A stretch of DNA of 64,000 nucleotides from Setophaga petechia (taxonomy: Eukaryota; Chordata; Aves; Passeriformes; Parulidae), in NCBI GenBank assembly GCA_024362935.1, contig JANCRA010000010.1, positions 6,006,501 through 6,070,500 on the forward strand, written 5' to 3'. Positions within the stretch are counted from its first letter, which is position 1; every line of letters begins with the position of its first letter. The translations under genes and the position numbers were made by a program. This document shows, piece by piece, positions 40,801 to 52,800 of the stretch. The notes beneath the pieces are model-generated. The model worked only from the letters and a program-made list of their open reading frames with translations. It was not told the origin of the DNA and did not search any database.

Positions 40801-43800
40801 ATGTTACATGCAGTGTGTTGCTGTCAGGTTCTCTGCAGCTGTGAGGCTTGGTGGAGAGGTGTTTTACTGCTCACAGCCTTTTCCTCCTACTGTCTGGTAT
40901 TGTCCTTTCATCCAGGGAGTTATAGTTGTGTCCTTTGGCACTGTGAGCTGGTACTGCTCTCTGTAGGTGAGATGGCTTCCCCTTGACCCACCTTCCTTGG
41001 GAGATGCAGATGGTTTTAGTGTCACTCAGAGACTCAGATTTGCCTCACTTTTGGGGCTCTCAGATTAGGATCACAGAATTACGGAATCATTAATGTTGGA
41101 AAAGACCTCTGGAATCAAGTCCAACCATTAACCCATCATTTCCAAGCCCACCACTAACCCATGTCTCTAAGCACCATACCTACACATTTTTTGAACACTT
41201 CCAGAGATGGTAATTCTACCACTTCCCAGGGTGGCCTGTTCCAATGCTTGGCCACCCTTTTGATCAAGAAATATTCCCTAATATCTAATCTAAAAACCTC
41301 TCCCAGGGCAATTTGAGACTATTTCCATTTGTCCTATCACTTGTTCTTGGGGCAGGAGATTAGAGGTGAATCCAGGACTGGAATTGCTGAACTCACCTTG
41401 CTGGCCGTAAAAAAATGCGTGAGAGGAATTCTCCAGGAGCTTCTCCTCACCCCACCAGCACCTCTGATTTCTAGGGTGGGAGGACACAAGAGCCAAAACA
41501 CACCTCCTGGAGGAACTGACTTTTTTGGGTTGATGGCTGTGCCCACCATCACCATCCCTGGGTGCAGTACCAGGGGCTGCAGTGCCACGAGTGAGTTCTC
41601 CACCCTCCTCTGGCACTACCTGCCATTCCAGCCACTGTGTAAGCCTTGACTCTTATCCTTGAGCAGACTTCCATGTATTGCACTCCTGCCCCAGGCAGAA
41701 GGGCAGTTCATCCACTGCTGATGCACAGATCTCTGTTTACTGAAGCCCTGCCCTGTGGTTGTGTTTTCCATGCTCTGTGGCTCCTCCATCAGTGTTGTGA
41801 AGGCAAAACTCACACAGCTGGCCCAACGTAGCTGTGGGTTGTAATGAAACTGCCCAGGAGCAAATTAAACAGAGCCTTTAACCTGCTGTGAAGACAGATT
41901 GTGGTGAATGCTTCCTACTGACCTGCTTTTCTTGGGAAAGGGTGCAATAAGATAACCTCTCTATGACTGGGTGAAACAAAGCAACTCTCTAGGCACTTGC
42001 AGAGGTTACTGCAGCTTTGTATGAGTTCTGGCATGCTTTGTGACTGATGTGTGTGAAGTGGACTGAGGTGTGCCTCTCTTACAGGGAGCAGAGCAGGCCC
42101 AGATTCCAGAGGTGGTGCTGAGGGAGAGGACACGTCGGCTGAGCAAGAATTCAGTAAGAGTTGCCCTCCCCATCTCTAGGTTGTGCTCATGTCTGTGATT
42201 TGCACAGGCAGTTCTCACAGCTCCAGGTGCAAACTGGTTTCATGTGCAAATTTTGCCTGAGTTTCTGTAGCCAAAACTCTGCACTCCACAAACTGCAGAC
42301 AAATGAGTACAAGCCTGTCCAAGGTGAGCTGTGCTGGCAGCCAAGCAAGGCGCTGTGCAGCTTTCCCAACAGTTGTGTGTTCTGCCATGCCGCCCACTGC
42401 CCAAACAGAAGGAGAGCAGGGACTGACTCTCAGGGACATTAAAGAGGGAAGCTTCACTGTGCCGTGTCTTGCACCCTCATTTGCTTCTCTTTGTGGGAAG
42501 AGGCTTCAGCAGCAGGTGCTGGGCTGGTAGTATCCGCCTTTGCAGCCTCACAGATCTGGCTTCCCTTTCCAGCAGCGTTGGAAGCTCAGGTAGAGATCTC
42601 TTCTGCAGTGAAGCCAGGCCATTCAGAGGCCTTCAAGCACAGAAACTTGTTGGGATTGTGTTCTCTGAATGGTATAGCTAGACTGGGGGGGCAGGGTGTT
42701 CCCATGTTGTTCCTGCCTCAGCTGTGGTCAATAGGCACCTGATACAATCTGTCACTGTATTATTTATGTGTTTCACTCAGTCGCCTCAGCAGGGTCTGAA
42801 CCCAGTTTTCCTCTAGCATATAAACAGGGTGACAGTTCCTAGTTGATAGTGCTTGGCTATGGATGATCAGGAGTACATCATGGACAGTAAGGATATCACT
42901 GCCATCGAGGTTGTCCTGGATGTGGAAGGAATGTGTCTAAATCCATCCCTAATTCTGTTTGTTCAGGCAAAAGCCAATCCTAAAAGGAAGCCAAAAAACC
43001 TCTTGTCTCTGACTAGAAAAGTCCTGTAAAGCAGTCCAACACAAAACAAGGCAATGGAAGGATGATGGTACCTAAACAAACCTTGTGTCTGCTAAGTGTT
43101 AAAATAATGGATATGCAACAGGGAGTACAGGTTGGCCTTTTATAAGGAGCACTGCTGCAAGAGCCAGACAATAGGAGAAAAAAAAAATACCTGCTGAAAC
43201 AATCTTATGTGAAACCAGTTCATTTCTCCTCTCTAATAGCAGAGACAAAGCTTGAAACACCTGAGCAAGAATTGTCAGGACAACCAGGATCTCCAAAGCA
43301 ACCTCTCCAGCCCTCAGTTCCTGCTCCACAGCAGGAATGTCAGCCTCAGGAACAGGAGCCAAGGAAGAGAGATGAAGGGAGAGAGCGTCGGCCCTCACAG
43401 GAGAAGAGAAGGGACATGGACCGGCACCAGGAGCCGCCCTCTCAGAGGGAAGCAGAGGAAGCCACGCCACCAGATGGTGGAGGAAGCAGAAGTGAGTGAC
43501 ACAAAGATCAGTTTTGGATTCCTCTTGCTTGCACTCCATGAGGTCGTCTGCAGAAAGGACAGCATTTCACTAAAACCTCTGGAGGCTATTTCTATGTTGT
43601 GCAAATCTGTGGCAGAGAGTAATGGAGGGCTGTCCAGCTCCAAAGGTGCTGACAAATTGCCTTCAAGAAAATTAATTCAGGCTGACTTGGCTTAGGGTGG
43701 TGCAGTTAACTTAGCCCAGCTTCAAAAGTCTTTTGGGCCAGCAGTTGCCCTGGGCTGAGCTCTGAGAAGGGGCCACTTTCTTCTCTCTTTTCTGGGAAGG

Positions 43801-46800
43801 AAAGGTTAGCAACTGGAGACAGTAACTTGCAAAGTGGAGAGAAAAAAGCAATGGCTTTGAGACTCAACTGCAAGGAGCCGTGCTCTTGCTTTGAGTCATT
43901 TAGTCACTGTAAACTTGGTTCTAAATTCTCTTTTTTTCCCTTCTTTTTCTCCCTGGGCCACGTCCCTGGCTGTGTCTCAGCGATCATGCTGAAGAGAATC
44001 ACTCGGTTCACCCCCCCCGAGGTGATCGTGGGGCTCCTGGCCCCGTACGTGCGGCTCTCCACGTCCAGCGTGCGCATCATGAAGAACAAGGCCGGGCGCA
44101 TGGGGCAGACCTACGGCTTCATCGAGCTGGAATCTCATGCTGTAAGTACTTTCCTGCTTTCACCTGCTCCCTCTGTTGGCATCTGAGATCTGCAGAAGTA
44201 AAGAAACCACAGAAATGCAGGAGGTCTCTGTACTTGTGCTGTGCTGGAGCGAGACCTTTCTTCTGCTTGTCTGACCAGGTACAGGAATTTGACAGATTGA
44301 GGTCTGTCAAAGGACACTTTGGAAGTGAGAAGATTCCTGACATGATAGGCCTACTACTCTTAAGGCCTTTGGCTTTTCCTGTAGAAAGAGTTCATTCTCT
44401 TCTCAGCTGGTACAGCTGTTGTTCTCTGGCTTTAGGAATCAAAGATTGATTGTTGTCACGATCTGTGACACTGATTGAGTTTCTTACTTCAGTACATTTC
44501 TTTTTAGGCACTCTAAACTTGAACACTTCTTGCATAGGTATTTGGTTTGCAGAGAACTTGAATCCAATTGTTTTTGTTTGTAGAAGGCAAGAATCTCAAT
44601 TAACAGACCCTCCCATGTTGGAGGGTTCACATTTTCTGTGTCTGGGTGGCTCTCAGACTCCACAGCTATTCTTTGATGTTGGTCCAGAGAGTGTTTACCA
44701 AAACACTTTGGGGCAGCAGCAGCCACTGTGCTGCACTGTCTGGCAGCCCTAGGAGAATGCCATCCCCAGCTGGCTGCTGTAAGCGGTCATAGGACAAGCA
44801 GAGAACCTCACATTGCATTTATCCCTTTTGTCACATCCTAGATACCCTTCACGGACACTTAGACTAATATTTACTGTTGTATTTCTTGTCCTACTGAGCA
44901 CAAAACATTCCTTTCTGGCAGACTGGATGTGTAAAATGTGCTGTTTCCTTCTCATGAAAAGGGACATTATTTTTCCTTTTACAGGAGGCGCTGAGGTTGC
45001 TAAAGATACTGCAGAACCTGGATCCCCCCATCTGCATTGATGGGCGTACGTTGGAAGTGAATCTTGCTACAGGGAGGAGAAGGTACTGACAGATGAAGCA
45101 GTGGGGTTGTCCTTTATGTGCTGTACAGTGAGGCTAGAACTCTGCTGTCAGAGCAGGTGCTTAAAGTTTGGCATAGGAATTAGCACAGATGTTCCTACAA
45201 CCAAAAAATATGTTGGAGAAGTGAAGGCATTGAAGCTTGAAGCAGCTTTGGTGATTGAGCAGAATGGGATTAGTGATCATAATGCATCTTGTTGTCCAGC
45301 CATCAAATCCCGTACTGTAGGAATTAGTGGGTTCAGCTTTTTAAAAAACATGTGGAGAGATTCATCTTTGCAGACACAGCAGAATGGGGTCATATTTCTT
45401 GTGGAGACAGTGGTTTGCCAAGTCTGTCTCCTGGGATGGACACAGTCCAACATATGGCCAGAAAAGATGGTCTTGCTGCCTTTATTGGTCCTGCTGATCA
45501 TTTTAAATGTTCTGAGGTTAGTGTAAAACCAAATTGCCGTTAACTTGCAGCCTTTATCTCAACAGGAATGACTATGGGGAGCACGGTGACAATTCCTACT
45601 ATGGCCCGGTAGGTCTGCACAGCTTCCCTGCAGGTTGCTTAAAGGGAGGGAGCACTGGGGGGTGATGGGCCTGGCTTTTTTAGGCTTTTTCTCTTTGGGC
45701 TACTGTAATACTGCAGAACTGATTCACCACATTTGAGGATGGGGTGATAATGCTCAAATGTACCCACTGCTGCTCTGCCCCTCATACTGATTGTCATTGC
45801 ATAGAAGTGCAAGTCGGTGCTGCTGGAGGAAGTTCTGAGCTGGGTTACTTGATGCTGCACTTTAGAGTGATTTCACTGATGACTGCTCTCTTTAGTGTTT
45901 GTTACTAGACTACAGGACTCTTCCTATGCCCTGGATGGGCTGAAAGCTTCCATACAGATTGCTATGAGCTCCTCTCATGGAAGCTGCAGAGATCTCGTGC
46001 TTTGTGACACTGTCCGTGTCAGACACTGCTGACATCTACAGACACTGCTCTGTAGAGGAAAAGCTATGTCTTCTTGTGCTCTGTTTAGGATGGCTAAATG
46101 AGCCCTTCTCCTGAACTTTGGGCCTATTAGAGGGAGGAGAAGCAATCTGATGTTTGTTAAAGAGTCTCTGATGTGTTTGTGTTGTTCACTTACTCCAGGG
46201 CAGAAGGGGCATGAGAGACAGGAGGGGCGGCGAATCACAGAGACGCACCAGAGCACAGTGTAAGTTAAACTCTGCTTCACTCCTACTGTGGAGACTTTTC
46301 TTCCTTAAAAGGGCACTGACATGTAGAAATCAGCCCAAAAATATTTTTAAAGGCTAAGAGTAGGTTTGTTTGCTACACCCACTTGTGAGTTCCTTTGCCA
46401 ACTTTGTTTAGTCACATTTTCCTATCTGATGATGTGTTTCTCTCTATTCTCACTGTGTGAAACTACATGCAGATAAAGGAAACTTGCTGCCTATTTTTCC
46501 TTGTTGTGGAAAACTGATGGGATAAAATCAGCCTGGCAGTTACTAGAGAAGACAGAAGAAAATACATTTGATGCAGTAATGCCAGTAGCTGGAGGAGCAC
46601 TCCTGATTGTTTTACTGATTTATATATAGCATTTCTGAGGTCTGTAAAAGGACACTTTGGAAATGAGAAGCATTCCTGACATTATGGGCCTACTGCCCTT
46701 AAGGCCTTTGGCTTTTCCTGTAGAAATAGTTCACTCCCCTTTCTTCTCGGGAGCTTTCATGCACCAGTGGGGTGGAAGGGATGTGGGGGGTGTCATCACT

Positions 46801-49800
46801 TTAAACAGGATTGAGAGAGAACAGCTTTTCCTTGTTCACAGGAGTGGGTGGATGTAGATACTCATTACCCCATTCTTAGGGAAATTACAGAATTTCATGA
46901 CCAAGTGTTGTGGTCTTGTGATCTCAGCACAGCTCCTGTAAATTTGTTTTGATATGGAAGTTTTCCCAGAGTCCTAACTAGAATTGTGAAAACTTATCAC
47001 CCCTCTCACTCCTTAAAGAAAAGATTATGTAGGTCAAGGGATGTGAAGATACTCATACCTCTCTTGCCAGGAGAAAAAAGAATTCTTCCCCATTATTGAT
47101 CCTTTCACCAGTGTAATGTTTGTTTGCGCTTTTGTCTTTGTAAAAGGTAAGTTCTGCTTTTGAAAGCCTGTGGTGCTAACTCCTGTCTCTCTCTTCAGCA
47201 CCATCAGATGTGTCCACATACATTTATGATCCTGACACTGGGAATTACTATGATCCCATAGCTGGAACGTACTATGACCCCAGAACTCAGGTGAGTGTGT
47301 GGGAAGAAAGCTTTACATGCAATATGTTCTTACAAACTGCTCTTTTCTGGAGGGATTTTGCAGCCACATCCTGAAGACAAGCCAGTGTAGGGCAGTACAG
47401 AGGCAGCTTTGTGTTTTTTACTCTGTCTTCTGACCCGTGTGAAAGGGATGCATGTTGCAAAATATCAACTTAATGAGACACTAAGAACACATTAGCTGTG
47501 TGTTGAACCAGCTGTAGCTGCCTCCAGCCTCTGAAGCCCTGCCTTTGGAGAGTTTTTATTCTGCTTTAATTTGAGGAGACTTAGAGGCAGAGCATCACAG
47601 ATGGATTTTGCTGTAGACATGTGATATGTGACTGTCTGCAAGAAAGAATGGACAGCAGAGCTCTGTTTTCATCTGTGGTGTCTTTGCTTCTCAACCCTAG
47701 CCAGCAATAGCTGTAAGGATGCCAAAAAAGAACCATCAGCAGAGATTTTCTGGGACTATAATCTTGTTTTCATGATCCTGGGGATGTCCATGCTGTGGGA
47801 GAGCAGGGCAGTGCTCTGGTGACCTGGCTGTGCTCAGCTGTCTTCTCCCCCAGCAAAGTCCCGAAGCCTGTGCCCTCTGCAGTCCCTTCTTACTGTGCTG
47901 GTCTCCCCAGCTCAGCAAGGACAAGAAGCCTGGTAAGAAAACCTGCAGGGGTTGGGCTAAGCCTGCTCCAAATGCCTCTTTCAGAGGGAAGTCACAATAG
48001 ACCGGGAGCCCTCCCCACCCCCGACGGAGAGCAGGAGGCGGCGGCACGGGAGCCAAGAGTGGACGAGTGACAGGAAGGAGCCACACAGCAGGGACAACAG
48101 GGACAAAAAGGACAAAGGGAAAAGTACTTCTGCTAAGGTAAGTCCCTCCAGGCATCAGAATGACCCGACACCAGGAAGCTGAGGGAAGAGGTTAGAAAGT
48201 AGAGAGTAACTGGAGGATTTCAAAAGGAAGGGACAATGAGAGAAGACAGTGGGGTCAGCAGCTGGAAAGGAACCATGGTGGTTCTCCAGCCAGGGAGTAA
48301 GTTCTGGAACTTTTTCTCTCCTTAAATTAAATCCAAGGCTTCTCATCCTTTCCTTGTGATGAAGGATTCAGGCACATCCAGGTAACTGAGACATGTTTCA
48401 CTCATGCTGCTGAAAGCACACAACTATTGTAATAGACAACAAAAAACTGGCAGAGACAGTTCAAACACACCAAGTCAGATGATGATGGATACTCAGCTCT
48501 GCCCTAACTGCAGTTTCTGCCCTCCCCAGTCCCAGGACAGTGTCCTTCACAGCTCTTCCCATTCAGCAAATGCCAGTGTGGGAGCTGCTGGTTGGGAGTA
48601 GCTGCCCAAAGTGATGTTTGAGCACAGCTCAGGGCTGTGATAATGACAGGGCCTGAGGAATGCCAGGAGAGTTGATGGAAGTCATTTAGCCACCAGTGCA
48701 GAAACTTTGTGTTCTTCCTTACCTCTTGGTCTGAATGTGCTCAGTGGCATGACCAGTACTGGGCACCTGGGTTGTAACTCTCCCTGAGGCTGGTGACAAG
48801 CCAGCCAAGGAGTCACCAGGTATGGTGGCTTTCAGGGACACTGACCTAGGAGAAGCATGGACCTGTCTTGAATGGAGGGTAAAAGCATCTCCTTTAGAAA
48901 CATTCTGTCATTTTTTTCCACTTGCCTGTTTTCCATGGATGCTCAGGAGTGGCTTCCTGGCTGCACTGTGCTCTCTGACACCTGTGTTATCACTGGCCTA
49001 ATACCCAGTCTTGGATTTTTCAGAATGAGCCTGGAGAGGAGAGATTCTTTGCAGAAGATGTCTTCAAAAAGCCATTGCCTCCCTCTGTGAAGAAGGATGA
49101 GAGCACAGGCCTGGTAAGGTGTTACACTTGTCTTCCCTGGTCAAGTATGAGTAACTCATGAGCTACTAAATTGGAGCCTGTCCAGGGCTCCAGCCCAATT
49201 CTCTGTAAAATGTGTGAAAGTGAAGCTTCATCCCAGCCTACTGTCTGTGCTGCTGAGCACACAGCTGAGTATCACAGGCTCATCCTGTGCAGTGCTGCCT
49301 GCAGTCTCTGGTGCCCTCTGTCCAGGATAAAGAAGATCCTGGAAACCCCACCATGCTGGCTTAGCCTGGCCATATGTTGTGCCACAGTCACAGCAGAGAA
49401 AATTGGTGTTGTCTGGCAGTGGGGGTGGCTTTGCACGTGGTCTTCATGTCCTTTGTGCACACACAGAGCAGCTCAAGTGTGACCTGGCCCTGACCCAGGT
49501 CCCTCACTGCTATGAGGCACAACTGGGACCACTGTCAGCATCACAGTGTAGCAGAGAATGAGAGTGGGGTGAGCTGGGACAGCATGGTGAGCTGCTGCAG
49601 CTGTCTCTGAAATCATGAGTATGGCTCCAGGGGAGCTCTGGATTCCCCAGAATGGGAATGTCTCCCACCAGAACCACAACTCATTTCTGCCAACCACCTG
49701 GTTTCCTTGGGGGCCTGTTTGAATGAGTGCTTAGCTATTGTGTGCTCTGAGTCCATGCTACAGCAGTCTCAACACCTGATCTTGACTGTTTCAGACTGAG

Positions 49801-52800
49801 ACCGGAGAGGAGAAGTTCTCTGCAGAAGATGTCTTTAAAAAGCCTTTACCTCCTTCTGTGAAAAAGGAAGAGAGTGCAGCCCCAGTAAGTATCTCCATAG
49901 GATTGTGTTTTGACCTGTGTGAGCGTGGATACAGTTCTAGGGAGGCTCAGCACAGCCTGGCTGCAACTGTGAGTGCCAGAGGTGCCAGAGATGTTTCTCA
50001 TGTCTCTCATGCCAGAGGAGGGAGTGCTGGGGATTGAAGGCAGTTTGTTTTTTTAAGTCTGACCTTGTTTGTGGGCTTCTAGCATGGGCACATTTGTTAC
50101 CTGCATTCGAGCAGGATCTCACTCAGCCAGTCCAAAGGCAGAAAACTCTTCCAGCCACCTCCAGGCTGAAGAAGGCCAAATCTCACTGATCTCCATTTCT
50201 AGAGGAAGTGAGTGACAGCAGCTCGCTGCCAAGCAACCACTGCCTCAGTTGGCTTCTTGTGCACTCAGGTGTGTGGCAAGTTAGAACAGCCTGGCACCAA
50301 AGCAAGGCCTGTCTAGAGAGCAGAAGGGCTTCCACCTCGTGGTGTGAAGTGAAAGAAGCCAGCCAGCTCCTCTCTGTTCCGTGCCTGTGCTGCTGGGAAG
50401 CAACTCCCTGCTTCTTGGACTGGGACAGAGACAGGAGTCACGAGGAGATGGGCTGGGGAAGCAAAGCCCCGCTGGCCTGGCAGGCTTGATGCTACAAATT
50501 GTCACACTTTTCTCCACTTCCCTCAGCCCAAGGTGGTGAACCCTCTGATAGGACTGCTGGGAGAGTATGGAGGAGACAGTGACAACGAAGAGGAGGAGGA
50601 AGAGGAGGAGCAGTCCCAGGCTCAGTGGCTGCCGCCTCCCGCACACCCGTCGGCACCACGCGAGGAGCAGGCGCGGAAGGCCAAGGCCAGCGATGACAAA
50701 CTGACTGACTGGAACAAGCTGGCCTGCCTGCTCTGCAGGAGGCAGTTCCCCAACAAGGAGGTGCTCATCAAGCACCAGCAGCTTTCCAACCTGCACAAGG
50801 TATGGGGAAGCTGGGGGCTGCCGTTGGCTCAATGGCTTTGTGAGCTGCAGGGAAAATGCAGTGGTTGGGTGGGAAGAGCTGTGCTGAAATTGACACAGCA
50901 GCAGGCAAAGTTCCCCCAAAGCTCTGTTCAAAGCATTGTGTGAACTGCTTGTTCCTGCCATGGGAATGCTATAACATCAAGGTGTGACTTTGTAAGCTGT
51001 AGTGAGATAGCTAAGGCTTGGGGAGAGTGGGGTGCTGGCACACATGAGAGTGAGAGCAGTGGGAACTTGGCACGTGCACCCCCATGTTCTGTGCTGCCTT
51101 TGAGCTCTTGCTTTTAGGAGAGCCAAGCTGCTCATGGGTTAAAATAGGACTGGTTGCCTTCCTTACTGCAGGGAGGAAGGGCTCCAGGCCTCTGTGGGGG
51201 AGCAGGTGGTCTGGGCTGCAAGAGAGGCTGCTGTGCCTGGTATAGTGCAGGTACAAGAGCATGCTGCTTTACCTGTGCTCCTTATGGGTGGAGCAGATGA
51301 CCCTGACAGCTTGTGTTCTCTGCTTGACTCTGCCTTCTGTCTTCCTCCTTCCAGCAAAACCTAGAGATTCACATGAAGATTAAACGATCTGAGCAAGAAC
51401 TGGCGTATTTGGAGAAGAGAGAGCGTGAGGTGCGTCTGTGGTGGTGGGCAGGCAGCTGCTTGTGCTTCTGCACTGGGGGGTGGTGGTCCCAGGAGGACCC
51501 TCCACTTATGTTCCAGGCGTCAGCAGGCATGCACATAGGCACCAGGCATCAGATGCCTCCCAAAAGTGAACTGTGGGCTCACTCTGCACAGGGACCTGTA
51601 GGTCGTTCTGTGACTCCTAAGAGCAGATCTCGCTCCTCACAGAAGGGTCTGAGTGTGGTTTTGTTGTCCTGCAAGCCAGCACTGAGCTCTGGACTAAGTG
51701 GGACACAGATTTCCATCTAAAACTGATGGGGTGTATGGGCTGCTGCTGCCTGGCCAGGGACAGGAGAGCTGTAGCTGTCCATTGCTTGGAAGATCACAGA
51801 GCTGCTCCTGGTGCAGTAGCTGTAAGGCTGCAGCAACAGGTCTGGGTCAGCCCAACAGATGGCATCTGAGCAGAGCAAGTGTACTGTGGGAGCATTCAGT
51901 GTCTCTGAGTCCCCAGGACAGCCTTCCAGCCAGCTGAGGATGAGATGAGACCTGGGTGCAGAGCAGTCTCCTGCAGTGTTGGGTCCTTCATAGCTCCTGT
52001 ACTTACTTTGCCCTTTCTGTTGGGAAGGGGAGGCATAAAGACAAAGGAAATGACCGGAGAGAGAAATTCCAGCAGATGGATTCACCAGAGAGGAAGCGAC
52101 TCAGATATGACCGGGACTCAGAGAGGTAATGGCTGGTCTGGGTGCATCTCTTTGGGGATGCTGATGCTGGGATGGGGTGTGTGCTGCTGGCAGACCAAGG
52201 CTGGGAATTGTCCAGTGGGGTAGATCTGCAGAGTAACAGCCAGACAGACTGAGACAGAGCTCCTCAAAGTGTGAGCCTGTTGTGCTGCAGGACACAGGGT
52301 GGGGCTGGGGTGAAAACAATGGTTTGGGACAGGGCAGAGAAAAGCTGCCTGGTGCTGGAGGGATGAGATGGGGGGTCTGAGTGTGTCTGGTTGGACACAG
52401 AGAATAGAACGCAGCCTGTTCCCATCTACCTCGTCCTTAAGGCACTTGCTGCCCTCCTGTCCTGGCATGTAGCCATTGAAAGAAAGAGCAAAGCTGTGTT
52501 TCATCTGTTCCCTGACTCAGAGGAACGCTGGGAGCTGTTTCCATCTCATTGGGAGTAGGTGGAGGAAGAGAGTGCGTGCTGTGTGAAGTTCCCGACAGGC
52601 CTGCCTGCTGTGAGCTCGCGTGTTCAGTGGGCTGGGGGGCGGCCAGCCATGTGTTGAGGATGGAACTGGTTCTGTGCCTGTTTCTTCTGGCACAGCATCT
52701 CAGAGTGAGACCTGTCCTCTGTGTCTTGCAGTTTAAACATCCACATCTTCTCTTCCCTCTGTTTTCCTGGAATAGCTGTAGATAAACTAAAACAGTTTGT

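Larger units (their letters stand above)
39020..43239 (+). other. RBM6 introns around the zinc-finger exon and the candidate cassette
   Basis: These are introns 39020-40567, 40629-42084 and 42154-43239. They hold one CR1 fragment (41067-41350) and the candidate 69-nt exon. No other feature was recognised. Confidence 0.7.

Noticed and set aside
50281..50961. Minus-strand open frame of 226 codons
   Set aside because: It is antisense to the well-supported acidic-tract/C2H2 exon of RBM6. The GAG-rich tract reads as poly-Leu on the other strand.
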